Origin: Paragonimus heterotremus
Lineage: Eukaryota > Platyhelminthes > Trematoda > Plagiorchiida > Troglotrematidae
Assembly (NCBI GenBank): GCA_013368495.1
Contig: LUCH01002139.1
Span: 1 to 64,000 of the forward strand
Length of the DNA stretch: 64,000 nucleotides
Reading direction: 5' to 3'
Shown: piece after piece, positions 59,801 to 64,000 of the stretch
How the letters are laid out: every line of letters begins with the position of its first letter
Numbering within the stretch: position 1 is the stretch's first letter
Notes under the pieces: model-generated
What the model was told of the DNA's origin: nothing
What the model saw: only the letters and a program-made list of their open reading frames with translations
Database searches by the model: none
Made by a program: the position numbers and the translations under genes

Positions 59801-61888
59801 CCGTTCGGCCACATCCTCTCTTTTCATCAAACACCGCGTTCTTGTTGTTCAGTGGAGAATAACACAGTTCACTGCAAATCGGTGGATTTTACACTGGCTG
59901 CGGTTATATATGCACTGCGCAATAAGTATCTGATACTTCAGGATGTTCATCCTTAATCGGACACCCCACTATCGGTTTAGTTCTCACTCGGAATCATCGG
60001 GTTGAGATAAGCAGAACGAGGTTCGACCCGTCAGCGGAATTTCTTATCCAGTAGAGCACCGATCCCGGAAGCACAAAACAAACGTGGAACAGGGACGAAC
60101 TCAGTCATGAACTGTCTTATCAAAGGTGAGCATCATGGAATATTACACACCTGCTAATTCCCTCACCCGAATAAACCCAGCGATGTGAATCCACCACCGA
60201 TTTACTGAGCCTCACAGTTATGCGATAAACGTTCGATGATCACCGTCTGTGATCATTACTGAAATACGAAATATATACAAACTCCCTGTTAAAACCGGCG
60301 TACTACTACTGGTATCCGAGCGGACAAGAGCGTAATCTTGTAGTGTGAAGGGTCGTTGGTCCGATTCCCCAGTCAGATTATCTGTCTGTTGAGTCTAAAC
60401 AAGAACAAAGTCGGTCGGTGCGTCAGTCACCAATACAAACGCCTTTCGGAACCCCTGAGGCCGTAGCCAGTACAAACTGACAACCTGTGGTAGAAAGTGT
60501 CCATTTTCACTAACTAGATGAAAACAAGCAACGGCTCAATTGCAGAATATACTAATAAGTTCTCATTAACCGGTCTTCCTGTCTTTTTCACTCTGTTCTT
60601 TCCGATTGAATTTATGAGGTTCAGTATGCAGTCAGACGTCACGAATATGTACGCTACTTCCATGGAATTGATTAATTCTGGATATGATGGTAAAGTTCAG
60701 GTTAGGCTAACAACGTTGACATCACCGAATGTTTATTCTCCACTGTACCAGACCATATTGCATATGGGCTAGATATTGCCCGGTTGCACAGTTCTAGAAA
60801 GGAGTCGTCTAGGTAATTCAGTGTGATCCTGAAACCGTAAAACCGGTCACCTGCATCGTAACTTTCGTGATCCCTCTCGGTCGTTATGAGAGTAGATAGA
60901 AGGTAGACGTTGAATTTCATTTCTGTTCACAACCTTAAGATCTCAAATGGTTCGATAAGTGTTTTGAAGAGTACATGGTAAAGCTAGGTGTTCAGTGTAT
61001 GCAGTCAGGTCACTGAGATACGATCGCAAGATAGCAGGTGGCAATTAACAACAGAAACCCTGTGATTACTGCTGTCAAGGCGATTGAGCAACTCAAGAAT
61101 TACCATCAAAAAGTCACAGCAACGAATAAGCCATTGATCGTATGTGGTCACTAGAACAGTTGTAACTAAGCTTCCTTATGACTGGGCAGTTAGATTTTGA
61201 ACCTTGTTATGTACGAGGATAGGCAATATCGATAGACATCAGTGAGTAACATCTCTATTATATAATGAAAATAACAATGAAAAAAGTCGTCCAGTGAGGC
61301 ATGATCTTTACTGTCCAACTCGCACGTTCTAGCGCCATGCGCGCACTCGCGTTCATGAACTGGAATCCCAATCCACAACGCTGCAGCGGTTTTCACTTAC
61401 ACGTTGTGTGCACTTTTGCCTGGTTTCGTGTGTGTGGCTGATGCTTTCTGTCGTCGATATTTTGCTTGCCATTTGTCGTTCGTTGGTCCGACTTCGTGAA
61501 GTAATGTTTAATCCGGTCGCTTGTGATGTCCACTATCCACCTGCTCTGGGTTATGGTCACATCTCATAATCGCGTTGAAATATCCTACCGAGTGTTGGAA
61601 TAATCGCACCTCCGATTTGGTCATCCATCACAATATTTTCCGAAGTGGTCTAATCGGAAAGTTTTTCAAATGTCCAAGCTATATTCTAATATAAATGACC
61701 ATTACTATGAAGAAATTCATGCATCTCTATTCAGTGTGAACTAATCATTAGGTTATCCTGAAGCCTTTGTTGTCTTTTTATTTCAGTTTGACTTTGAAAA
61801 ATGCAAATTTGTTGTGCAAAAACACAAAGAAGGCACCGGACGGATTGTCATGTGGAGGACAGGGATTGCAAACAGTTACACTCTAGAA
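2549..61888 (+). CDS. AGBL2/3: Cytosolic carboxypeptidase (CCP2/CCP3 type), 13-exon partial gene model
   Basis: Tubulin deglutamylase of family M14D, expected in the cytoplasm on axonemes and other microtubules, where it shortens polyglutamate side chains. The model joins exons 2409-2828 (ATG at 2549), 2901-3047, 7530-7803, 17098-17180, 19026-19108, 22237-22355, 25614-25746, 27354-27475, 38693-39020, 39209-39361, 43604-43773, 56769-56925 and 61787-61888. From the ATG this gives 2151 nt, 717 codons with no stop, and every junction keeps phase. Residues 230-420 form the CCP N-domain; 524-717 hold the peptidase core: HPGE (His549, Glu552), NPDG (589-592), CDLNR (605-609), DLHGHS (643-648) and the catalytic Glu717. 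The C-terminus and stop are outside the window. AGBL2 and AGBL3 cannot be told apart here. Exons 3-13 are secure; exons 1-2 are less so. Confidence 0.9.
2901..3047 (+). CDS. Candidate exon 2
   Basis: Bounded by acceptor CTTCCTCAG at 2900 and donor GAAA|gtaagt at 3047/3048. The intron before it is only 72 bp, which fits the small 5' introns known from schistosome genes. It encodes 48 whole codons, rich in Arg, Ser and Pro, containing RGPKKARIN and TTWSDYPVDIIAE. It starts in phase 1 from exon 1 and ends in phase 1, which exon 3 at 7530 accepts. No domain is recognised; it is probably a disordered linker. Confidence 0.6.
3290..3475 (-). repeat. 66-67 bp satellite, inverted orientation, about 2-3 units
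   Basis: The phrase TAACTCGTA recurs at 3331 and 3398, exactly 67 bp apart. The text around each copy ('ggacggagcag', 'gcatactat') resembles the reverse complement of the satellite unit at 3960-4372. It appears to be a diverged inverted block of the same tandem family. Confidence 0.6.
3960..4372 (+). repeat. 66-67 bp tandem repeat (satellite), about 6 units
   Basis: Unit starts marked by the 'agctgctcc' phrase fall at 3993, 4059, 4125, 4192, 4259 and 4326, giving a period of 66-67 bp. Each unit contains a 'tccagttgac' box, a 'gactatggtcaac' box and a 'gtagtatgc..tcacac' box. Units differ at roughly a fifth to a third of positions, so the array is old. It lies in intron 2. Confidence 0.85.
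6436..7016. mobile_element. Foldback element with arms of about 245 bp
   Basis: The left arm, 6436-6680, and right arm, 6771-7016, are near-complete reverse complements, with a 90 bp loop at 6681-6770. Matching landmarks are 'ttttaggcata' at the outer ends, 'gtaaaagcctttcc', 'ttccctcggacatcgctctatcgcag' and the 'ggggtacaaagtcc' box at the inner ends. Scattered mismatches and small gaps show age. No coding frame lies inside. It is either a non-autonomous foldback/MITE-like element or two copies of one repeat inserted head to head. Confidence 0.85.
7530..7803 (+). CDS. AGBL2/3: Carboxypeptidase exon 3
   Basis: Acceptor TATGTTCTAG at 7529 and donor CGCTG|gtaagg at 7803/7804. The exon runs from phase 1 to phase 2 with 90 whole codons. 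Its end reads PRPLNILPPPESSTSDTRW, which closely follows the conserved 'PPES...TRWP' stretch just before the CCP N-domain in AGBL2/3 proteins. The Trp codon is split across the junction and completed by exon 4. The earlier part (KEDTCDKMSFDSC and onward) is poorly conserved and I recognise nothing in it. Confidence 0.85.
8130..8845 (-). mobile_element. CR1-type LINE, 5'-truncated, C-terminal reverse transcriptase ORF
   Basis: An uninterrupted 217-codon frame on the minus strand (8840 down to 8187) reads through the end of a CR1/jockey-group reverse transcriptase. It has the block ELDLGVLVSDTLKTQAHI, then KARRMLGAIRRSF, then RPRLEYGHAAVFPC, YRRLRGDLIVIRRIL and RRAVNSRNALPAQVV, as expected for the thumb and C-terminal region. 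Catalytic FADD and upstream domains are missing, so this is a typical 5'-truncated LINE copy. Its intact frame makes it clearly younger than the two other CR1 fragments here. Some 60 bp after the stop may be the 3' UTR; the exact 3' end and target-site duplication are unclear. Confidence 0.85.
11990..12424 (-). other. Candidate nested exon, hydrophobic protein (weak)
   Basis: The minus strand frame is open from about 12424 to the stop at 11990. It contains VWKDRVVVVAYDP, then a 20-30 residue hydrophobic stretch (FRTIAQLVFVILLLIATVC) that would span a membrane. I recognise no family. Splice sites are poor and the flanks give no continuing exon, so it may be chance. A second hydrophobic minus strand stretch lies upstream at 12867-13157. 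Confidence 0.2.
14338..14379 (-). ncRNA. Degenerate hammerhead motif on the opposite arm
   Basis: Read on the minus strand, this arm has CTAATGA instead of CTGATGA, then a GTCACC/GGTGAT stem II and GAAACGTTTGC. The change falls on the G5 core position, which is essential in hammerheads, so this copy should not cleave while the + strand copy has an intact core. Confidence 0.6.
14437..14483 (+). ncRNA. Minimal (PLE-type) hammerhead ribozyme motif
   Basis: The core CTGATGA lies at 14443-14449 and GAAA at 14469-14472. Stem II pairs GTCACC (14451-14456) with GGTGAT (14463-14468), including one G.U pair. TGCA before CTGATGA pairs with TGCA after the expected cleavage site to make a 4 bp stem I. 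Stem III is only the self-complementary ACGT after GAAA, which cannot close in one molecule but can in a dimer. This is the architecture reported for hammerheads in metazoan Penelope-like elements. One unpaired U next to stem II may weaken it. Activity is inferred, not shown. Confidence 0.65.
16335..16524 (+). other. Candidate exon inside intron 3 (unassigned)
   Basis: Open frame between acceptor TGGTCCTAG (16334) and donor TTTAAC|gtgagt (16524/16525), 63 whole codons with low-complexity NNNN and a plausible codon mix. It enters in phase 2 and leaves in phase 0. It cannot sit between exons 3 and 4 without breaking frame, but it would join exon 3 directly to exon 6. No known domain. It could be an alternative exon, an exon of another gene, or chance. 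Confidence 0.3.
17098..17180 (+). CDS. AGBL2/3: Carboxypeptidase exon 4
   Basis: Acceptor CTCTACCGCAG at 17097 and donor CCGA|gtgagt at 17180/17181. The first base completes the split Trp of 'TRWP' and the exon continues PLNMDVITEKIVHLNAPPLE, matching the position of 'PVECEVIKE..IEWVPPEPEPFYQP' in vertebrate AGBL2/3. It is 83 bp and runs phase 2 to phase 1. It was missed by simple ORF finding because of its length; conserved context and matching phases support it. Confidence 0.85.
19026..19108 (+). CDS. AGBL2/3: Carboxypeptidase exon 5
   Basis: Acceptor TAATCTATAG at 19025 and donor AAATTT|gtgagt at 19108/19109; 83 bp, phase 1 to phase 0. It encodes TGQELQPSVVGPAVG, then LVVYSYEPKIGKF. This lines up with 'PTGNEL...GTVVYHY.P....YF.KSR' at the start of the CCP N-domain. 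The following exon starts FIKSRPYG, completing the block. The conserved spacing between both neighbours makes a missing exon unlikely. Confidence 0.85.
20656..20915 (-). other. Candidate minus strand exon, weak formyltransferase-like pattern
   Basis: After a minus strand acceptor (CACTTACAG, exon from 20915) the frame reads VVFVGSPTAAVTLF, then MSVCCVITR and FPTTRPLLEDV, before stopping at 20656. The order (hydrophobic strand, G-[ST]-P loop, then a V-x-T strand and a P-rich turn) resembles the first part of methionyl-tRNA formyltransferase, but the identity is low and no continuing exon was found. The same junction also works as a + strand donor (ACAACT|gtaagt), so strand itself is uncertain. 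Confidence 0.2.
21379..21450. repeat. Hairpin with 14 bp perfect arms
   Basis: GCTCAACCACATTC at 21379-21392 is the exact reverse complement of 21437-21450, with a 44 nt loop. It lies in intron 5 and may be the remnant of a small foldback. No function is inferred. Confidence 0.6.
22237..22355 (+). CDS. AGBL2/3: Carboxypeptidase exon 6
   Basis: Acceptor TTCCTCCTTAG at 22236 and donor ACAC|gtaagt at 22355/22356; 39 codons plus two bases, phase 0 to 2. It reads FIKSRPYGFAPQ, then LLQFESRFESGNLRKA. The 'L.FESRFESGNL.KA' signature is diagnostic for the N-terminal domain of cytosolic carboxypeptidases. Confidence 0.95.
22356..25613. other. Intron 6 (about 3.3 kb), no feature called
   Basis: Several short open stretches occur on both strands (22699-22995 and 23721-24160, minus). 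The 23721-23981 frame ends with a LLDFLHIAGK phrase that recalls HD-domain proteins, but nothing else supports it. No repeat is obvious. Confidence 0.4.
25614..25746 (+). CDS. AGBL2/3: Carboxypeptidase exon 7
   Basis: Acceptor TGTATTCCAG at 25613 and donor TATAAG|gttagt at 25746/25747; phase 2 to 0. It encodes YELLLRSDLF, then YTQWFYFRVSN and KRYRFTIVNFYK. This is the core of the CCP beta-sandwich ('YEL.L..D.....TQWFYF.V.N......YRF.I.N..K'), the domain thought to help orient the tubulin tail. Confidence 0.95.
25747..27353. other. Intron 7 (about 1.6 kb), nothing recognised
   Basis: AT-rich with a T-run near 26070-26079. No transposon, RNA gene or supported exon is seen. Confidence 0.5.
27354..27475 (+). 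CDS. AGBL2/3: Carboxypeptidase exon 8
   Basis: Acceptor GGCTTTTTCAG at 27353 and donor TGGAG|gtagat at 27475/27476; phase 0 to 2. It reads TSLFSSGMRPLMYSEKAA, then IGWHRVGEDIQYYR, closely matching the conserved 'SL.N.GM.PL.YSE.......GW.R.G..I.YY' block of CCPs. It directly continues exon 7. Confidence 0.95.
28740..30040 (-). pseudogene. CR1-type LINE reverse transcriptase, heavily decayed
   Basis: Reading the minus strand from about 30040 downward gives, across several stops and frame changes, a linker (RSKVDTPQLQTSDGF, then DEETANTLVKQ), an RT strand with VYFDFSES where active copies have 'DFSKAF', a SGV.QESTLGFIPF block in place of 'SGVPQGSVLGPLLF', and AYDTQFCRDLGC, where the catalytic 'YADD' would be, followed by a WSIGNNVPFTVNSCK-like end. 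Order and spacing fit the CR1/jockey RT. Catalytic residues are lost. It sits antisense in intron 8 and is much older than the copy at 8.2-8.8 kb. Confidence 0.7.
33170..33196 (+). repeat. tRNA A-box remnant
   Basis: 'gtagctcagtggttgagcat' matches the 5' part (A box) of a tRNA almost perfectly, but no B box or acceptor-stem partner follows. It is probably the head of a worn tRNA-derived SINE. Confidence 0.45.
34528..34607 (+). repeat. tRNA-derived (SINE-like) sequence
   Basis: It has an A-box-like 'caactggtagagc' (34541-34553) and a B-box-like 'ggttcgaaac' (34588-34597), about 35 nt apart, followed by a 'tagcaac' partner of 'gttgctg' that makes a T-arm. The acceptor stem does not close, so it is not an intact tRNA gene. 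Confidence 0.5.
37428..37505 (+). repeat. Degenerate copy of the 42-kb SINE-like repeat
   Basis: 'ggttgcctcatg', '..gtcagaccaggaatatgca' and 'actgac' follow the same order and spacing as the right arm at 42333-42430 ('ggttgcctcatg', 'ggcaaggatatgcac', 'tactgac'). Confidence 0.5.
38511..38535 (-). ncRNA. Possible degenerate PLE-type hammerhead remnant
   Basis: The minus strand reads GACTGATAGGTCGAAACGTTG. The order CTGA, short stem, GAAACGTTG is that of PLE hammerhead ends, but CTGATAG departs from CTGANGA and stem II is too short. Likely an inactive relic, or chance. Confidence 0.3.
38693..39020 (+). CDS. AGBL2/3: Carboxypeptidase exon 9
   Basis: Acceptor ATTCCTTTACAG at 38692 and donor ACAAAG|gttggt at 39020/39021 (a weaker donor, but the frame needs it because TGA follows shortly). 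It encodes residues 414-523: an acidic/basic linker (EVNDDDQRFYSKSAKRDR) that looks like an insertion, then YYSLTWTFEFPYSQD, VYFACCYPYTYSQLRDYL, VLCETLAGNKVPILTITEP. These are the 'LTW.F.FP...D..YFA.CYPYTYS.L..YL' and 'L..TLAGN.V..LTIT.P' blocks that open the M14 peptidase domain. Confidence 0.95.
39209..39361 (+). CDS. AGBL2/3: Carboxypeptidase exon 10, zinc motif HPGE
   Basis: Acceptor TCTTTCTAG at 39208 and donor GCACGG|gtaatc at 39361/39362; 51 codons, phase 0 to 0. It reads CVIITARVHPGETQSSWM, then GMLEFLTSEDPDAR. HPGE supplies two zinc ligands (His549 and Glu552 in the model), as in all M14 carboxypeptidases. The intron before it (188 bp) is unusually short for this part of the gene. 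Without splicing the frame would run on to about 39469. Confidence 0.97.
39362..43603. other. Intron 10 (about 4.2 kb)
   Basis: It holds the SINE-like inverted pair at 41931-42516. No other gene or element is recognised; open stretches at 41457-41761 on both strands have no domain. Confidence 0.5.
41931..42516. mobile_element. Head-to-head pair of a tRNA-derived SINE-like repeat
   Basis: Arms at 41931-42115 (minus copy) and 42333-42516 (plus copy) are near-identical reverse complements over about 185 bp, with a 217 bp spacer. In the plus copy, 'tgacgcagtggt' at about 42331-42342 fits a pol III A box and 'gttctagtccc' (42376-42386) a B box, a tRNA-like spacing. The body runs to 'taattctgggtg' with no poly-A or simple-repeat tail seen. 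Degenerate relatives at 37428 and 55862 support a dispersed family. The arms are much better matched than those of the 6.4 kb foldback, so this pair is younger or recently copied. Confidence 0.8.
43604..43773 (+). CDS. AGBL2/3: Carboxypeptidase exon 11, substrate-binding motifs
   Basis: Acceptor ATGTGCTTCAG at 43603 and donor CTGGC|gtaagt at 43773/43774; phase 0 to 2. It reads FVFKVVPMLNPDGVIVGNYR, then SLSGCDLNRKYT, the highly conserved CCP block. Asn608 and Arg609 of CDLNR match the residues that hold the substrate's terminal carboxylate. The exon's end (FPTIWHTKEM) follows 'FPSVWYTRNM'. Confidence 0.97.
43931..44077. repeat. Short foldback with 19 bp perfect inner arms
   Basis: AGATGTTAACATTTCGTTT at 43939-43957 is the exact reverse complement of 44051-44069. 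The match extends outward through 'gtcgc' to roughly 43931 and 44077. The total length of about 147 bp and lack of coding suggest a MITE-like element; no clear target-site duplication is seen. Confidence 0.65.
45851..45879. repeat. ATC/TCA trinucleotide microsatellite
   Basis: An imperfect run of ATC/TCA triplets of about 29 bp. Confidence 0.8.
52024..53455 (+). pseudogene. Penelope-like element, reverse transcriptase plus GIY-YIG endonuclease, decayed
   Basis: Segments in order: FYRLFKVHKADIPPRPIL (RT entry), LSLDVSSLFTNVQL (motif A), a TAA at 52414, GVAMGSRLGPLFADKF (motif B), YMDDIICIVSE (catalytic YMDD at 52534-52545), LAFLDIHIRR, then a frame change near 52790-52830. The second frame reads DELSFLHALFLQNGYPERFV, then CVYSFTRSCGTSDVGRMTRR, where active elements have YIGRT, and a TAA at 53204 just where a conserved His stands; it ends at TGA 53453-53455. 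This RT-then-GIY-YIG order defines endonuclease-bearing Penelope-like elements. The RT catalytic Asp pair survives, but at least two stops and one frameshift kill the ORF. The 5' end is unclear; the frame fades before 51990. Confidence 0.9.
55862..55907 (-). repeat. Fragment of the 42-kb SINE-like repeat
   Basis: 'ggtaatgtatatccttgccacggtcgggc' matches the left arm text around 42035-42063 ('agtgcatatccttgccactgccggga') with a few changes. Confidence 0.5.
56769..56925 (+). CDS. AGBL2/3: Carboxypeptidase exon 12, DLHGHS motif
   Basis: Acceptor TTTCTTTCCAG at 56768 and donor GAATTG|gtaagt at 56925/56926; phase 2 to 0. It reads REHEILVYCDLHGHSRKQ, then HMFIYGCKSVNPEM and VFPAMLGKNVPEL. The DLHGHS block carries the third zinc ligand (a His at 645 or 647 of the model) and 'IYGC' is the usual next strand. 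Exon 13 continues without a gap. Confidence 0.97.
60014..60072 (-). repeat. tRNA-derived sequence, tRNA-Arg-like
   Basis: On the minus strand 'gctctactggataaga' resembles the D-arm of arginine tRNAs and 'gacgggtcgaacctcg' a B box. Spacing is too short for a full tRNA, so it is a remnant or SINE head. Confidence 0.45.
60303..60366 (+). repeat. tRNA-derived sequence
   Basis: 'tatccgagcggacaagagcg' resembles the A box/D-arm and 'gttggtccgattccc' the B box/T-arm. No closing acceptor stem is visible; it is not called as a tRNA gene. Confidence 0.45.
61787..61888 (+). CDS. AGBL2/3: Carboxypeptidase exon 13, catalytic Glu
   Basis: Acceptor TTTATTTCAG at 61786 and donor CTAGAA|gtgagt at 61888/61889; 34 codons, phase 0. 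It reads FDFEKCKFVVQKHKEGTGR, then VMWRTGIANSYTLE. This follows 'F.F..CKF.VQK.KEGTGRVVMW..GI.NSYT[LM]E' of CCPs. The final Glu (model residue 717, bases 61886-61888) is the family's catalytic base. The next exon, expected to begin 'STFCG'-like, is not found before 64000, so the gene continues off the right edge. Confidence 0.97.
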
Positions 61889-64000
61889 GTGAGTGATTTC
61901 CATCAACCTAAACACGTATTTCAAAAAGGTGTCTAAATTGAGGATTTTCAGACCGACGGACCGTTTCAAACTGTAACTTATTAGGGCGTAATCATCTACA
62001 CATTGTAAAACAATAATTTTCAAATTGCCTATGGTACCTGACATACCATAAAGTTAAAAAAACATTGTTTGTCGATCAAATGTCCACCTCGTCGGACTGC
62101 AACAGACATCTAACACTAGCTTCGACTTGTCTATTCTATACCGGCAACAGTTTTCAAAGCATTGGTTTGTCCGAAAAGTTGTACTAACTTGAGTAATAGA
62201 AATTACTATAGGTCCCAGCGTTAATAAGTGCGGCTGAGCATAGTCACCAACAACCACACTTACGTCACTGTTCCATACTACTGTATGAAATTGCACAATA
62301 GGCTGCAAAGGTCAAAATGCACATAATTTGGATTACGTAAGGTTTCATGCGCAAATCTGGTGAAGTATGAGACCAGTATTGTTTGTTTCCCATCGACGTC
62401 ATTGACCTCACTATCACCGCATTTAGAATTCGCGTTATCTGAATAGTATGCACCGGCATACCTGTTCGCGTTTTGTGCATTAAATGTCCATTATGAGACT
62501 AATTCACTTACGAATTTCGACACTTTTGACAACTTTTCACTACAAAATTTATGCCTACATTTTAACCTACGCTGTTACCTGTGCGATATTTCAAAGTCAT
62601 TCACTTGCAGAAGTTTTCCATGTCATGGACGAGACTAGTCATTGATTCAACTACCCTATCAACAGCATCGTCGATGGATATCGGAGTAGCTGTTTATGAT
62701 GGTTTAAGAGACACTGCCTTTTTCTATACCTGTAGTGAGCAAGTTCTCTTTAGTGAGAATTCAACAGCACGTCTGTTCCTGTTGATATCAAACTTGTTTA
62801 AGCGTGGGCACCAATTCACTCCATCGTCAATCTGCCATAGATTTGCACTTTGACAGAATAGATGTTGTTTGCTAACAAGAACGCTAATAGGTAACTGATG
62901 GAACGCCTCTGAATTAGTAAGCTGAACAGACCTATTGGAATTATCCAGCCGATCACATACACAGCATGAACGGAACGCCTAGTTAACCATACAGGTTACA
63001 ACAATAAGGACTGACCAACGCATCAGCTCGTAGATGAACTGATTGAGTTTACATTTCATCACAGCCCTCAGCGTCTCATGTCAGTCGGAAATTTGCATCC
63101 ACTTATGAATACCAATTCGATTCCCTCATAAGTTGCTACATTGCTCTTCGGGTGGTGCCGTAACACGTGTAACCAGCTAGAGGATCTCTGCATTCAGTAC
63201 TTGAGTGACGAACTGCTTTCTACCCTGTGCTTCGGACTGATGGGTCACTCAAAGGGTATGCCGTTTCCTCTGGAACGTTATTAGGAATACGTGTTACCAG
63301 AGTACCTTCTATCGTTTCGCGGTGTGGTTAAAGAGATCCTTCTTAAGTTGATTGGACCGTAGATGAGTGAACCAAATTAGGGCAGCAGGATTTAGACATT
63401 AACATCGAAGTTTAATTGCAACTGTTAATGTTCAGTCTCAGAGTTTCGTCGTGGGAGTTCCGTATAATTTCATGAAGTAAAATTGACAACTGTGGTGACG
63501 AACCATTGTTATATTATGTGTGTATCATAGAGTTTCGAGGTTTTTATAAAGGATGTTAGGCAATTGATGTCAGACAACCTTTATAGGTACACTTGGGGGA
63601 TAACAGCTAAGTAGATACATTACATTACATATTAGAATAAAAAACACTGTGAAAGTTAAGTCAGGTCAATTCCAGATGTTAAACAGTGTACGCTACAAAC
63701 GGCTCTTTTGAGAACAATTAGCTCTGACCAGTAAGGATATGTATTATGTCAAGTTGATGAAAACAGAACAAATAATGAAAATTAAGCACCATCGTAGAAC
63801 AGAATTCAGTACACTTGTAAACCGCTTTCGTAGAAACCTCTTCTGATAACTTTGATACGACAACCACAAAAGCTGAACAGTTATTAGGGTAAGAGGTTAG
63901 TTCTCTAGATATTTTGTTACTTTTAATACAGAGTTGTGTATAGTTGACATTTTGTTTTTACGACTTACAAAGACAAAACGAGCTAACCAACTGTGTCCTA
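61889..64000. other. Start of intron 13, no exon found
   Basis: I searched the + strand by eye for the expected Phe-Cys-Gly continuation and saw none. Open stretches at 62054-62480 (-) and 62581-62853 (+) have no recognised domain. No transposon is evident. Confidence 0.5.

Larger units (their letters stand above)
56926..61786. other. Intron 12 (about 4.9 kb)
   Basis: It contains tRNA-like remnants at 60014-60072 and 60303-60366. Open stretches at 58880-59188, 59732-59956 and 60518-60772 (+) have no recognised domain and no phase-compatible exon context. Confidence 0.5.

Noticed and set aside
62581..62853. Plus strand 90-codon frame as the next carboxypeptidase exon
   Set aside because: It lacks the expected FCG-type continuation after SYTLE and no phase 0 acceptor gives a matching start.
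1..64000. CRISPR array, rRNA genes, intact tRNA genes, prokaryotic operons
   Set aside because: None seen; repeat spacing, splice sites and element types all point to a eukaryotic chromosome.

Overview
The window is eukaryotic. It has no operons or bacterial-style gene packing, and short coding exons with GT/AG junctions sit far apart in repeat-rich DNA. Mobile DNA remains are CR1-type LINE fragments, a Penelope-like element (PLE) with a GIY-YIG endonuclease tail, tRNA-derived SINE-like units and foldback elements. Together with one gene whose 5' intron is very small and later introns reach 13 kb, this suggests a parasitic flatworm, most likely a digenean trematode. That placement is an inference; no rRNA or mitochondrial marker is present to confirm it.

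One gene dominates. Thirteen + strand exons between about 2.4 and 61.9 kb join in a single continuous reading frame. Eleven of them (7.5-61.9 kb) read as a cytosolic carboxypeptidase of the AGBL2/AGBL3 (CCP2/CCP3) type, an M14D metallopeptidase that trims glutamate side chains from tubulin. The N-terminal beta-sandwich domain, the HPGE zinc motif, the NPDG and CDLNR substrate-binding motifs, DLHGHS and the catalytic Glu of SYTLE are all present. The C-terminal end lies beyond the right edge. The two most 5' exons (2.4-3.05 kb) are phase-compatible and carry two CxxC pairs not typical of vertebrate AGBL2/3; their membership is likely but not proven.

Layout: 0-1.7 kb, decayed LINE sequence with an AP-endonuclease remnant. 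2.4-3.05 kb, exons 1-2. 3.3-4.4 kb, a 66-67 bp satellite in two opposite orientations. 6.4-7.0 kb, a large foldback. 7.5-7.8 kb, exon 3. 8.2-8.8 kb, the 3' end of a CR1 reverse-transcriptase ORF on the - strand. 14.3-14.5 kb, an inverted repeat carrying PLE-type minimal hammerhead ribozyme motifs. 17.1-27.5 kb, exons 4-8. 28.7-30.0 kb, a second, older CR1 fragment. 38.7-39.4 kb, exons 9-10. 41.9-42.5 kb, a head-to-head SINE-like pair. 43.6 kb, exon 11. 52.0-53.5 kb, the decayed PLE RT/GIY-YIG ORF. 56.8 and 61.8 kb, exons 12-13.

The rest is intronic DNA in which I see no confident gene. A few weak candidate exons, possibly nested or alternative, are listed with low confidence. No CRISPR array, rRNA or intact tRNA gene was seen.
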